DNA of 64,000 nt, taken from positions 1-64,000 of the IMG/VR virus record IMGVR_UViG_3300032242_002041. One strand, given 5' to 3'. Made by a program: the position numbers and the translations under genes. The DNA comes from a virus. Of the stretch, positions 7,889 to 16,778 are shown in pieces (the stretch's first letter is position 1; each line of letters begins with the position of its first letter). The notes below the pieces were generated by a model. It saw nothing but the letters and a program-made list of their open reading frames with translations, was not told the origin of the DNA and did not search any database.

Positions 7889-7909
7889 TTTTATCTTCCT
7901 ATATAAGTG

Positions 7910-7917
7910 TATTTATG
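7910..7917 (-). promoter_or_regulatory. Late promoter box CATAAATA before gp19
   Basis: The box lies 21 nt upstream of ATG 7888 with an AGGA between, the usual T4 late promoter plus leader arrangement. Confidence 0.6.
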
Positions 7918-7948
7918 GTATCAAAATTGAGTTTCAACTCAACGCTAG

Positions 7949-10900
7949 TTAAGCCGAGGCCTGCGCCGCAATAGTTCCTGTATTTTGAATACGCATTGGT
8001 ATGTAGATAAACTCTACTGCCTTAACTGGTTCAATAGCAATATCAACATAAAGTTCGTTACGATCAATGGTAGACGGAGTATTGTTTGTTGTATCGCAAA
8101 CAACCAAATAGTCATAGAGAGCACGTTTGCCCACTAACTCAACCATAAGCGATGTAATTTGCGCTGCGATTGAACTACGAGTAATTGTGTCATTGGGTTC
8201 AAACAAATACTGATTACCAATGACCTCTAATCGACCACGTAAGTATGCTACTAGACGTGCTACGTTGATACGATCAAGTGCTGTAGCAGCACCTTGTAGG
8301 GTATGGTTGCCAAAGTTAGTGATACCAGTTCCAGGAATGAATGTAATTGGATTAACATCATTCTGATATAAAACATCACGTAGTCCTTGGTTAACGCCCA
8401 ATGGTGTGAATTCGCCAGTTTGAGCCATTAAGTAACCAATTTGCAATGCATTGTCCACTACGCCGCGACGTAAACCAGCTGGAGCAAACCATGGATATGC
8501 CACTGCGTCTGAACGAATAATTGTACGAATCATCATATGACTTGGTGCGGTAACTACAACATTACCTGTCAAGTCAGTTGTAGTGCAACTTGGATAGAAC
8601 GCGGCACTGTATGCATCGCCGGTGGCCAAATTACCGTCAGCAAATGGTTGTCCTAGACCGTTGTTGTTAGTGGCCCAAGCCACTACATCAGCTGGATCTA
8701 AACGCAATGGTGTATCGACTACGCTAAATGCTGTATCACCACGATCATTGTTGAGAACACGCATTTCTGGTGCCAATTCTGGATATTGTGGGCAAGCAAT
8801 TAAGTTAAACTGTGCTTGTTGTTCACGCAATTGTGTACTGGTATCAATAGCTGCTCTTAGTGCCTGAACAATCAAGGCACGTTGAGCATGGCGACCCATG
8901 TTAGCAGCACCATCGGCGCGATTACCACTTGCTGTTACCCAGGCATTGGTTTGACTAGGCAATACATCTGGATACGGGAACGTTGTGGCGTTGAAGTAGT
9001 TAACCTGGAATGACTTAACATTAAATCCACTACGACGTGTATTCCACAACAGGATACCCTCTGGATACAATAATGGATTTGGTGCGTCAAGATCCAAATA
9101 GTCGCTGGTGATCAAAGGTGTTGAACCTGTAGCGATTGGAGGAATAGGATCTGTAATTGGATTAGTTGTGCCGTTAGGTGCCCAACGTGCATCTGCAAAC
9201 AAAATACCATTGATTGTGGTTTGATCAGCAGTACTAATCTGTACCCACTGATCTTGACCACTTACATTTTCCCAACGGCTGATTATAGGATAATTTTCCA
9301 AATCACTGGTGTTGATCCATAAGTCGCCATAGACCAATGGGCTTTCGGCTGTATCAGTCTGTGTAGTTGGTGCTGTGGCACTGAATATTGGGCCAGCAGC
9401 GTTAGTGGTACTTAAATTGTAACCACGAACATCGTTGGTAACGTTTTGATAACCTACCCAAGCTCCATTATTTTGAATCATAATGTCGGCTGTGGTAGCA
9501 TCACTGTAATACCAGAGTGTTCCGTCAGCTGGATTGATTTCAGGAGGACTGCCTGCAGCTATGTAAGTAAATGCTGGACTTCCAATCCAGTTACTCAAAG
9601 TAATACCGGCTACTGAACCATCAACATAAGTATCACGAACACCGGCAACTGTTGTAGTGAATCCAGCATCAGTTAATGGACTATTTGTACCATCAACTAG
9701 ATAAATGTCGCCGCCTGTGGAGTGTGTAAACACTATAGCACCAGCATTATTAACTGCGGCGCTAACATTGTCAATCATTGCAGCACTTACTGCCTGACAG
9801 AAATCAGCAACAGTAGTACCAGTAATGGTAATTGTTACTGGAGTTGTTGGTGTAGCTGTTTGTGGCTCTGTTGCTGATAAAGTAAATGTAGATCCATTAA
9901 CAAATGTTGGACTAGATACAGAAGCAGTAATAACAGTGGAGCCAGCAGCACTGCGCTCAAGAATTAACAATCCTGAAGTACTACTATTCAATGGATCAAT
10001 TTGTGCATAAGTAGTGCCAGCTGGAATACTCTGACCACCGTTAGCAGGATCTAAACCGTATAGTGCGGCTGAATCATTGGCATAAACTGGGCAACTTTGT
10101 AATACATAGGTACCCAAAGTGCTGTTATAACGCTTGACTTCTGGCAACATTCCCTGATTAACAAGGTTAGTTTGCTGAAATACTGATCCAGTAGGAGCTG
10201 GCATAGCCTGTCCTGTTCTCCAGCGTGGAGCGGCATAGTTAGGACCAAAATCATACTGTGGAGCATAGTATTCACCAGTAGTGAGTCCTAATGTAGCCAA
10301 TGCTGTGCCAGTATAGTTACTGATATAAACCACACCGCCATTGGCAGCAGAGTTTACAATAGTTCCACCTGACACATAGGAAGCTGTTGTGGTGTTAGCA
10401 TAAGATACAGATGTAGTTGTACAGGCTGTTACAGTATATGTTCCGTTGTAACCGGCTGGATTGATGCCAGCAACTGTGATTGAATCGCCAACTACATAAG
10501 GAGCAGTAGCTTGTGCTGTAAAGGTCAATGTTGCCACAGACCCTGTTCCTGTTGCACCAGTTACTACTACGTTATCTCCAGATGCCATACTGTCTGCGTA
10601 CAGAGTTAATTTTCCGCCAATGTTGGCAGCATAAACACCACTGGTGTTAAGCGCACTATTGATCTGTCCAGCCAAATACTGAACTGTATTGTTAGGAGCG
10701 CCAGCTACTGTAATATTTGTGCCATTAATTCTAATTACACTACCAGGAGTAATACTTGTAGGTGCTAGTGTGCCTTGTACAGTTGGCCAAGATGTTTTCC
10801 ATTCATCGCTTCCAATTTGTACCCAAGTGTTGTATAACTCTTCGGCTGTTAGCGCATCTTGTTGCCAACCAGGAGCCTGTGTAAGTCCGTTGACAGTAGT

Positions 10901-11515
10901 AGGACCGCCACGCTTGTAGTAAGTTGGATTGTAAACGTTTGTAGCTGTGACTGCATAGTCGCCAATGCTACCATAGCTGGTCAACGGTACTGTGCTTGAT
11001 GTTTCTAAATAAGCAGTGTCGGTGATCACTGAGGGTGTCTTGCGAGTAAATGCAGAAGTAGAAATATTCCACTCATTGATACCCCAACGACTATTGGTTG
11101 TATCTAACCAATATGTACCGTTAGCAGGAGCACCAAATGGGCGAGTTAATGTAGCAGTAAGAGCAGCCAAGTCAATATCGGCTCGCATTACATAAGCAAT
11201 GTTAGTTACACCCAAGGCTGAATAACCAGCTAATAACCCGTATTCATTGAGTTCGTATCCGTTGATCGGAGTACCAGCTGTGGTGTTATAAAAGAATGGA
11301 ACACCAAACGTAGACAACAAATCTCGTTGACTGGTCATCAAGTAAAGTTTACCTGCATTGACTTTTAGTGTTCCTGGAGCGATTCCAGTACCTGCACCAG
11401 AAATTTTATTCTGTGCAGTTGCCAATAAAATAAACGGTACCGAGCTAGCGGCAGCGGGCGTGTAATTACTTTGATCAATTACACTAACTTGTACACCTGG
11501 GGATAGTAAGGCCAT
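7949..11515 (-). CDS. gp18: Tail sheath protein, unusually large
   Basis: The protein is 1188 residues, against 659 in T4. The N-terminus (MALLSPGVQVSVIDQSNYTP) and C-terminus (PWFAPAGLRRG, then VEFIYIPMRIQ) are those of contractile sheaths. The extra length lies mainly between about residues 130 and 780, as Thr/Gly-rich beta modules. These include two related 'ITGTT...' hook-like repeats, an Ig-like stretch near residues 310-390, and W-rich segments such as GTLWYYSD and GAWVGYQN. These probably form outward domains on the sheath. A GATAAATA box and AAGGAA precede the start. Confidence 0.92.
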   Translation of the reverse strand: MALLSPGVQVSVIDQSNYTPAAASSVPFILLATAQNKISGAGTGIAPGTLKVNAGKLYLMTSQRDLLSTFGVPFFYNTTAGTPINGYELNEYGLLAGYSALGVTNIAYVMRADIDLAALTATLTRPFGAPANGTYWLDTTNSRWGINEWNISTSAFTRKTPSVITDTAYLETSSTVPLTSYGSIGDYAVTATNVYNPTYYKRGGPTTVNGLTQAPGWQQDALTAEELYNTWVQIGSDEWKTSWPTVQGTLAPTSITPGSVIRINGTNITVAGAPNNTVQYLAGQINSALNTSGVYAANIGGKLTLYADSMASGDNVVVTGATGTGSVATLTFTAQATAPYVVGDSITVAGINPAGYNGTYTVTACTTTSVSYANTTTASYVSGGTIVNSAANGGVVYISNYTGTALATLGLTTGEYYAPQYDFGPNYAAPRWRTGQAMPAPTGSVFQQTNLVNQGMLPEVKRYNSTLGTYVLQSCPVYANDSAALYGLDPANGGQSIPAGTTYAQIDPLNSSTSGLLILERSAAGSTVITASVSSPTFVNGSTFTLSATEPQTATPTTPVTITITGTTVADFCQAVSAAMIDNVSAAVNNAGAIVFTHSTGGDIYLVDGTNSPLTDAGFTTTVAGVRDTYVDGSVAGITLSNWIGSPAFTYIAAGSPPEINPADGTLWYYSDATTADIMIQNNGAWVGYQNVTNDVRGYNLSTTNAAGPIFSATAPTTQTDTAESPLVYGDLWINTSDLENYPIISRWENVSGQDQWVQISTADQTTINGILFADARWAPNGTTNPITDPIPPIATGSTPLITSDYLDLDAPNPLLYPEGILLWNTRRSGFNVKSFQVNYFNATTFPYPDVLPSQTNAWVTASGNRADGAANMGRHAQRALIVQALRAAIDTSTQLREQQAQFNLIACPQYPELAPEMRVLNNDRGDTAFSVVDTPLRLDPADVVAWATNNNGLGQPFADGNLATGDAYSAAFYPSCTTTDLTGNVVVTAPSHMMIRTIIRSDAVAYPWFAPAGLRRGVVDNALQIGYLMAQTGEFTPLGVNQGLRDVLYQNDVNPITFIPGTGITNFGNHTLQGAATALDRINVARLVAYLRGRLEVIGNQYLFEPNDTITRSSIAAQITSLMVELVGKRALYDYLVVCDTTNNTPSTIDRNELYVDIAIEPVKAVEFIYIPMRIQNTGTIAAQASA

Positions 11516-11542
11516 AACTAATTCCTTTTTATTAATTAAAGA

Positions 11543-11550
11543 TATTTATC
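11543..11550 (-). promoter_or_regulatory. Late promoter box GATAAATA before gp18
   Basis: It lies 27 nt upstream of ATG 11515, with AAGGAA between. A plus-strand box for the HNH gene lies 50 nt to the right, making this a divergent late promoter region. Confidence 0.55.
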
Positions 11551-11600
11551 GGTTATCTCAAAAAGATTGGTGTAATACACCCCTACTTAGTAGGTTTTCT

Positions 11601-11608
11601 GCTAAATA
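11601..11608 (+). promoter_or_regulatory. Late-promoter-like box GCTAAATA, 5 nt from ATG
   Basis: Exactly 5 nt separate the box from ATG 11614 and no Shine-Dalgarno is present, so T4-type initiation would start at the A of ATG. Confidence 0.45.
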
Positions 11609-11613
11609 TCTGC

Positions 11614-11958
11614 ATGAGACCCATGTGTTTAGCCTGTAATCAGCGGCCAAGAGCTGTAGCATACCACCGCAAGGACTCGGTGCAGTATCGAAGATTATGC
11701 GAGTATTGTATCAAACGTGGTAAACGTGTTAAGCCTCCAGAACCTAGATGGAGAGTTGCTGGATATAAGAAAAAACCCACATGTGATCGATGTGGGTTTA
11801 GAGCCAAGTTTGCAGCACAGTTATTGGTATATCATGTAGACGGAAACTTACATAATACCGGGCTTAGAAATTTAAAAACTATTTGTCAAAATTGTGTTAT
11901 AGAAGTTGAGAAGACTGATCTTCCTTGGCGGGTCGGAGACTTAACACCAGACGTTTGA
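11614..11958 (+). CDS. HNH endonuclease-like zinc protein
   Basis: The 114-residue protein has two zinc pairs, CLACNQRP/CEYC at the start and CDRCG/CQNC later, with an HNH-type core YHVDGNLHNTGLRNLKTIC. Similar small HNH proteins are found in many aquatic T4-like phages beside structural genes. It may be a homing enzyme or may assist packaging. It is divergent from gp18, and its 3' end overlaps the 3' end of the convergent dNMP kinase by 62 nt. No Shine-Dalgarno precedes the ATG. Confidence 0.78.
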   Translation: MRPMCLACNQRPRAVAYHRKDSVQYRRLCEYCIKRGKRVKPPEPRWRVAGYKKKPTCDRCGFRAKFAAQLLVYHVDGNLHNTGLRNLKTICQNCVIEVEKTDLPWRVGDLTPDV

Positions 11959-12556
11959 CCTGGGCAAATAGTGGATCAAGCCCATCTGCGTTGTTGTCAA
12001 TAACAGCGTCAAACACAGTACCAATCCAGGCCCATTCACTAGGATGTACACCTAGCTGTTTTAACAGTTCCTGATCGGGTAAAATGCCAGCGTTGGCACC
12101 AAGTGCAGTTTCGTACCAATCTGGTTCTGGGCCACGTACCACTCGAATAACAATACCACCAGCATTTCTAACTGCCTGAATTTCGTTAGGAAATCTAACG
12201 TCTGTAATAACAATATCGTTGTGTGCTTTAGATAACTTATTTTCAAGACTAGCAATCCAAGTGTCATCGTGCCAGCTTTTACGGGCTACTTCGGTTCCCC
12301 ATTTTTGCAGGACCAAGCGTGGAGTTAAGTTGGGCATGTTCAATCGGTTGGCCCACCACGGATCCACTTGTTCTCGCCAGGCACGACTTTCTGTTGTGCG
12401 GCCTTCTAACAGTTCGCGGTCCCACCCAAACACAGCAGCAACTGCATCTTTGAGTGTGGCGGCAAAACTATCACGTTTAAATCCGTAGATGTTTTGCAAG
12501 TAGTCAGCGATGGTATCTTTTCCTGACCCTTGGAAACCGGCTATTCCTATGATCAT
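11897..12556 (-). CDS. gp1: Deoxynucleoside monophosphate kinase
   Basis: The 219-residue protein is a P-loop kinase with GIAGFQGSGKDTIADYL at the start (Walker A GFQGSGKDT), then DSFAATLKDAV and VITDVRFPNEIQAV, matching T4 gp1-type dNMP kinases. These phosphorylate dGMP, dTMP and hydroxymethyl-dCMP to feed phage DNA synthesis. In T4 it also lies near structural genes. Its start overlaps the stop of the upstream exonuclease gene by 4 nt, so the two are coupled. The last 20 codons overlap the HNH gene on the other strand. Confidence 0.88.
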   Translation of the reverse strand: MIIGIAGFQGSGKDTIADYLQNIYGFKRDSFAATLKDAVAAVFGWDRELLEGRTTESRAWREQVDPWWANRLNMPNLTPRLVLQKWGTEVARKSWHDDTWIASLENKLSKAHNDIVITDVRFPNEIQAVRNAGGIVIRVVRGPEPDWYETALGANAGILPDQELLKQLGVHPSEWAWIGTVFDAVIDNNADGLDPLFAQVKRLVLSLRPAKEDQSSQLL

Positions 12557-13077
12557 CTTAATTCCTTTACATTTAAGTGTTTAAGTGTGGCCTGTAACAT
12601 GTCAATTTGTCTGCGGCAATCTTCTAAAGCATGGTGGCTGGTTGCTGGTTTGGGCAGTTCCGGCCATAGGCTATAAATGGTTCTAGCATCACGCACATTG
12701 TAGAACTGCCAGGGTAGGGCCTTGCCATAGCTCTTGTAAGCATGTTCAAGTATGTTCATGTCATACGTCGGCCCATTGGCCCAGATAAATTTGTGTTGCC
12801 AGGCCAGTTTATATAGACTGTCCAAGGCTTGGTCCAAGTCCACACGACCTTCTTCCATAAATGCTTCTGCTTGTGCTTCAGGTTGAGTGGCCCACCAGTC
12901 TATGGTGTCTTGTTGTATAGTGCGGTTTTCTTGGCTTTCCAAAGTGATACGAGCATAGTATTGACGATCGTAATAACCCTTTCCAAATGGGTCAAAGCTC
13001 TGGGCCGCGATAGTCAAAATGGTGGCATCCGGGCCAGTGCCCAGTCCTTCTATATCAATCATTAATGATGTGCTCAT
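12553..13077 (-). CDS. DEDDh 3'-5' exonuclease (DexA-like)
   Basis: The 174-residue protein has the DEDDh signature: MIDIEGLG (D and E near residues 8 and 10), IDWWATQPEAQ, the NGPTYDMNILE motif, and SHHALEDCRRQ with the catalytic His and final Asp. The IxWW segment also appears in T4 DexA, so DexA-type host-DNA degradation or primer and repair processing are candidate roles. It forms a coupled pair with gp1, a nucleotide kinase, which fits recycling of host DNA into dNTPs. A TATACT -10-like hexamer lies 6 nt before the ATG. Confidence 0.8.
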   Translation of the reverse strand: MSTSLMIDIEGLGTGPDATILTIAAQSFDPFGKGYYDRQYYARITLESQENRTIQQDTIDWWATQPEAQAEAFMEEGRVDLDQALDSLYKLAWQHKFIWANGPTYDMNILEHAYKSYGKALPWQFYNVRDARTIYSLWPELPKPATSHHALEDCRRQIDMLQATLKHLNVKELR

Positions 13078-13083
13078 GCTAAG

Positions 13084-13112
13084 AGTATAGCATGAATTTT
13101 AAGTTAAGTCTA
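13084..13112 (-). promoter_or_regulatory. Sigma70-like promoter TAGACT-N17-TATACT
   Basis: The -10 hexamer (13084-13089) ends 6 nt before ATG 13077 and the -35-like TAGACT is spaced 17 nt. This would place the start of transcription at about the start codon of the exonuclease. The -35 match is only moderate. Confidence 0.35.
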
Positions 13113-13119
13113 GTGTTTG

Positions 13120-13890
13120 TTAACCAATAACCCAGGTAAGCGGTTGCGATCCATCTACGTAGTTCTTTAGATCTTCCAAGCACTTGTCAATCCCAGCTTG
13201 GCCTTCGGCTTTCATAGCTGAACCGTTTAGGGTGCCGCCGCCTTGTGGACCGGCGATGGTGCCAAACTTCTCACGTGCTTCGCCTATGATTATCTTACAA
13301 TTAGCTGTCATGTAGTCGCGGAACCACTGCCGAATTTGATAATCGCTGAGCAGGTTAAATTCAGGTTTAAGGTTATATGTCCATAACAAAACACTTTCAC
13401 CTGTGCCTTTTGGATCGCGGATCAACTGTAATTTTTTGGTTACAGGATTCCAAGTATAGTTCATGTAGGCGCCAAACATACGTCCAGCTAGCTCTACATA
13501 CTGACTATAGAAATCGTAAGTAGCGAGACCGCCGGCCACGTTGAAGTTCATCAGATACACGTTCATTGACGCTTGGCTAAATGGATCAAAGTTTGATGCA
13601 AACGGACCAGTGGAGTCGCCAAAAGTTCTACGGAAAATTTGTCTAACAGTTATAACTTCCTGTGGCAAGTCGTAGATGTTGACATTGGTAACCAGTTCTA
13701 AAAAACTATAACTTTCTTCGTAGGCGTTTTGTGCTCGCTGACGATAAACACCCAAGGTACGTTGATAGGCTGCTTCGTAGTGTTCAGCATCCAACTCAAG
13801 GTCAATGATTTGTGCGCCTAGTTGCAAGCGAACATAATCAATTAATTCTTGTTTTAGTGTTTCTGTAGTGGTTTGATTTTCTAATGCCAT
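13120..13890 (-). CDS. gp13: Neck protein gp13
   Basis: The 256-residue protein matches the gp13 family, which with gp14 closes the head after packaging and forms the tail-joining site. Typical elements are the helical start LKQELIDYVRLQLGAQIIDLE, YDLPQEVITVRQIFRR, and RQWFRDYMTANCKIIIGEAREKF near the C-terminus. Length is close to the usual 250-310. An ACTAAATA box and a GGAG are found upstream of the ATG. gp14 and gp15 are close by but on the other strand, unlike T4. Confidence 0.85.
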   Translation of the reverse strand: MALENQTTTETLKQELIDYVRLQLGAQIIDLELDAEHYEAAYQRTLGVYRQRAQNAYEESYSFLELVTNVNIYDLPQEVITVRQIFRRTFGDSTGPFASNFDPFSQASMNVYLMNFNVAGGLATYDFYSQYVELAGRMFGAYMNYTWNPVTKKLQLIRDPKGTGESVLLWTYNLKPEFNLLSDYQIRQWFRDYMTANCKIIIGEAREKFGTIAGPQGGGTLNGSAMKAEGQAGIDKCLEDLKNYVDGSQPLTWVIG

Positions 13891-13910
13891 TAGGGACTCC
13901 GTGTTCCCTG

Positions 13911-13918
13911 TATTTAGT
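13911..13918 (-). promoter_or_regulatory. Late-promoter-like box ACTAAATA before gp13
   Basis: It lies 20 nt upstream of ATG 13890, with GGAG between, the usual leader arrangement. Confidence 0.45.
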
Positions 13919-13921
13919 AGT

Positions 13922-15067
13922 TTACCAAGCCCAAAGTATGATTAGGTTATCGTTGCCACGTCCGTTAAACTTGGTTTCTGTTGCTTTAATTTCACTAAAT
14001 GCTTTACGAGCCGCGGGCTTGCCACCACCAACGACTGCCTTGATTTGTTCAGCTGGTTTGCGTAGTGTTTTTTGTACCGTTGTTAAAGCATCAAACCCTA
14101 CAATGGCACTGCCCTTGACTGTAAAAGTTCCAATATGACTGTCGGCCATAACGTGAATTAGTTTACGCTTGGCTGTGTCGTATAACCATGCTTCTGTGGC
14201 ACCAACCAATTTGGTAACCGGTTCAGATTTAAGTTTAAGTTCATCAAACTCTCGTAAGAACTTAAAGTTGCGTGTGAGTTTTTCTGGACTCACAGCTTTT
14301 TTAGCTCTAGGCTTTCGTTCTACTTTTTTCAGCTGAACATAGCTGTTGCAATCGTTAATCACAGTTTCACAGAACTTGACACAGTTCTTAAGTTGCAATC
14401 GTGTAAGATGACTATAGCCTTCGACTAGATCAGCATCATTGCCTTCTAATACTTCCGTAAATTCTGCAAGACGCAATTCCCAGACACGACTTACTGTGCT
14501 GATCATATTAGGACTTACATTCATTCCACGCATTAGTGCAATGGGCTTAAAGTCTGCTGACATCTTAGCACCAGCTACAATAAAGTCATCAAACATACCT
14601 TCAAGTTCACCACAACACTCAGAGATTTTTTCACGCAGATGATCTTGGATTGTAAGTTTAGCCACTGCGGTATCGGCATCAACTTCACTTTGTTCACGTT
14701 TCTTTTCTTGTTTGACTCGAAGCATTTGGCTGATTTGGTCGTCGACAATACTCTGTTCGTGTTCGTTGAGCATAAGGCCAATTAGTGTCATGCGACATAC
14801 CCAAGCCGGAGTTACACGAATTTGGCTATCAGGAATGCCACGCATAGTTTTAGCATCTTTGCTACGACCGTTGTGTTCTAAATAATGACACAGCATTTCT
14901 TTGGCATCTTTTTTACCATAGTGATAGTTGTACCACTGGAATGCGTTGGCCAAACTGCTAAGGCGATTTTCTTCAGTAGGTTGAAACTTCCACTCAGGCT
15001 CGTGTCCTACATATTTGGTTTCAGCACCCTTGGGGTTTAGTCTTTTAATTTCGTTTGATTTAGCCAT
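13922..15067 (-). CDS. Conserved hypothetical protein (381 aa)
   Basis: I do not recognise a domain of known function. The first 250 residues look almost wholly helical with many Lys, Glu and Leu, and include FQWYNYHYGKKDAKEMLC and KISECCGELEGMFDDFIV. A Lys-rich linker (RKPRAKKA) at about residue 265 leads to a small C-terminal domain with LVGATEAWLYDTAKRK and HVMADSHIGTFTV, which looks beta-rich. Length and composition suggest a soluble DNA- or protein-binding factor. It has no T4 counterpart that I can name. Confidence 0.65.
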   Translation of the reverse strand: MAKSNEIKRLNPKGAETKYVGHEPEWKFQPTEENRLSSLANAFQWYNYHYGKKDAKEMLCHYLEHNGRSKDAKTMRGIPDSQIRVTPAWVCRMTLIGLMLNEHEQSIVDDQISQMLRVKQEKKREQSEVDADTAVAKLTIQDHLREKISECCGELEGMFDDFIVAGAKMSADFKPIALMRGMNVSPNMISTVSRVWELRLAEFTEVLEGNDADLVEGYSHLTRLQLKNCVKFCETVINDCNSYVQLKKVERKPRAKKAVSPEKLTRNFKFLREFDELKLKSEPVTKLVGATEAWLYDTAKRKLIHVMADSHIGTFTVKGSAIVGFDALTTVQKTLRKPAEQIKAVVGGGKPAARKAFSEIKATETKFNGRGNDNLIILWAW

Positions 15068-15098
15068 AGTCTTTATTGTATATTAAATTTTTGTAATG

Positions 15099-15350
15099 TC
15101 AACCAATAAGTGCCGCAAAGGTAATGTGTTTTTCCAAATTGTCAATACGCTCAGTTGCCTGTTGCAATAACTCTTGATATCGACTTGTTTCCTTATGCAT
15201 TCTGCGGCATTCTACCGATTCCTGATCCACCGCTGTCATAGCCATATCAACAGCACGAATCATTTTGATAAGGTCGCGCTTGGCCACTTTGCTTTTGACA
15301 GCATTTACCTGTTCTACAGCACGGTCCAAACGATCGTATAATTCATTCAT
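15099..15350 (-). CDS. Small coiled-coil protein (83 aa)
   Basis: I choose ATG 15350 (MNELYDRLDRAVEQVNAV) because a strong sigma70-like promoter lies directly upstream, inside the longer open frame. The protein is a helical, charged heptad-like sequence (RAVEQVNAVKSKVAKRDLI, then LLQQATERIDNLEKHI), as in small coiled-coil regulators or chaperones. An alternative start at ATG 15380 would place the promoter inside the coding region. The promoter type suggests early expression, unlike its neighbours. Confidence 0.55.
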   Translation of the reverse strand: MNELYDRLDRAVEQVNAVKSKVAKRDLIKMIRAVDMAMTAVDQESVECRRMHKETSRYQELLQQATERIDNLEKHITFAALIG

Positions 15351-15357
15351 AACCTTA

Positions 15358-15386
15358 ATTATACCGGCTTTTGAATTCATAGTCAA
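15358..15386 (-). promoter_or_regulatory. Strong sigma70-type promoter TTGACT-N17-TATAAT
   Basis: The -35 TTGACT (15381-15386) and a perfect TATAAT (15358-15363) are 17 nt apart, the best host-type promoter in the window. TATAAT ends 7 nt before ATG 15350, so the transcript would begin at or next to the start codon. Confidence 0.65.
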
Positions 15387-15393
15387 TCTAACC

Positions 15394-15401
15394 GCTAAAT
15401 A
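15394..15401 (+). promoter_or_regulatory. Late-promoter-like box GCTAAATA, 7 nt from gp14 ATG
   Basis: It is divergent from the sigma70-type promoter beside it. The predicted leader is about 2 nt, and no Shine-Dalgarno is visible. Confidence 0.45.
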
Positions 15402-15408
15402 CACTACT

Positions 15409-16773
15409 ATGCCACGCTTATCGCTATACCGCCCTAATAGAACCAACGATTACCAGTTTTTGGATCGTACTATATCCGAAATGTACACAGTTGGTGGGCT
15501 TGACATTTATGTACACAAGTACCTAGGTCCACAAGGTGCAGGCACAGACAATGGCAACAACGATGCTACCATTCCTAATTATCCTACAACCAATCCTTTG
15601 TTTATTGAAGATTTGTTGCTGTTAGAAAATCGTGATCGTGTGTATGATCCAGATGTGTTCATCATGCGTGGTGTGTATCGTACACAAGATGTAGACTTTG
15701 ATTTAACACAATTTGGTTTGTTTTTGAATGGTGATACCTTGTTTATGACATTTCATTATAACAACATGATCGACACATTTGGGCGCAAGCTCATGTCGGG
15801 CGACGTTATTGAAGTTCCTAACCTAAGAGATTACAATCCACTTGACACTGCCCTGGTTAAAAGTTTACCCAGGTACTATGTAATACAAGACGCTAACTTT
15901 GCGTCAGAAGGATTCTCGGTTACTTGGTTGCCTCACTTGTGGCGTGTTAAAGCCACTCCATTGGTCAATGCTCAAGAGTACAGCCAAATAATGAATCAGC
16001 CGTTTATGCCAGAGAATATCTGGGATCCTGGCAATTTTTATCCCAATGCTTTTGTAGTTAACAATGGTGGCACTTATTATACAGCCAATGGACCAGTTCC
16101 TCCTGGGACTCCAATTGATGCGGTCAATCCCAGCACCGGTCTGCCATACTGGACTCCAACTACGCCAAGTACAGTAGGTGACAAGCAAAGTACCAGACCT
16201 CGAGACCTGGCTCTCAACGACGCTATCCTTGCACAGGCCTATGAAGAAGTTCCGTTATCAGGATACGACAACGTAAAATTTTATATCCTACCAACAGAAA
16301 ACACTCGTCAACCAGGATCATATGGTGTTACTACCACAACTGATGGAATTACAAGTTCTGGCGAGGAACCAGCATTAGATGTTACTCCTGATGGATTTGG
16401 CTATGTTCGCGGTTACTTAACCGGAGACACACATGCTCCCAACGGATTACCAGTTACTCCCGGAGTACAATTTCCTCCACACCCAGCCAACGGCGATTAT
16501 TGTTTACGTTTAGATTATTACCCTAATCGTCTGTTTCGTTACAACGGTCGTGCTTGGTTGGCTATCAGTGATAATGTCCGTACGGATCTTGATTATGCCG
16601 CAGAGGCATTGACTCAACGAGCCAGCTTTGTTAATAATACATACACTGTGCCTACTAAAGATATCGGTAACATTCCTAGTCGTCAAAGTCTTAGTAAGAT
16701 ACTTGAAATTAAACCCGACAACGGTGACCAAGGTGGCAACTTGCCACCTAACCCAAGACCTCCAGGGAGATAA
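15409..16773 (+). CDS. gp14: Neck protein gp14 with extra C-terminal region
   Basis: I choose ATG 15409 (MPRLSLYRPNRTNDYQFLDR) because family members start at this point and because the upstream in-frame extension is antisense to the coiled-coil gene. The first 200 residues fit cyanophage-type gp14: SEMYTVGGLDIYVHKYLGP, VYRTQDVDFDLTQFGLFL, SEGFSVTWLPHLWRVK. At 454 residues it is longer than T4 gp14 (256). The extra part holds a carbohydrate-binding-like segment (NIWDPGNFYPNAFVV... PYWTP) and a YNGRAWLAI module. It follows a GCTAAATA box and runs directly into gp15. Confidence 0.75.
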   Translation: MPRLSLYRPNRTNDYQFLDRTISEMYTVGGLDIYVHKYLGPQGAGTDNGNNDATIPNYPTTNPLFIEDLLLLENRDRVYDPDVFIMRGVYRTQDVDFDLTQFGLFLNGDTLFMTFHYNNMIDTFGRKLMSGDVIEVPNLRDYNPLDTALVKSLPRYYVIQDANFASEGFSVTWLPHLWRVKATPLVNAQEYSQIMNQPFMPENIWDPGNFYPNAFVVNNGGTYYTANGPVPPGTPIDAVNPSTGLPYWTPTTPSTVGDKQSTRPRDLALNDAILAQAYEEVPLSGYDNVKFYILPTENTRQPGSYGVTTTTDGITSSGEEPALDVTPDGFGYVRGYLTGDTHAPNGLPVTPGVQFPPHPANGDYCLRLDYYPNRLFRYNGRAWLAISDNVRTDLDYAAEALTQRASFVNNTYTVPTKDIGNIPSRQSLSKILEIKPDNGDQGGNLPPNPRPPGR

Positions 16774-16778
16774 CCATC
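16763..16778 (+). promoter_or_regulatory. Ribosome-binding site deciding the ATC start of gp15
   Basis: CCAGGGAG within the gp14 end, followed after 6 nt by ATC GCT CAA. The spacing is optimal for an initiation codon at 16776 and favours ATC as the true start. Confidence 0.55.
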
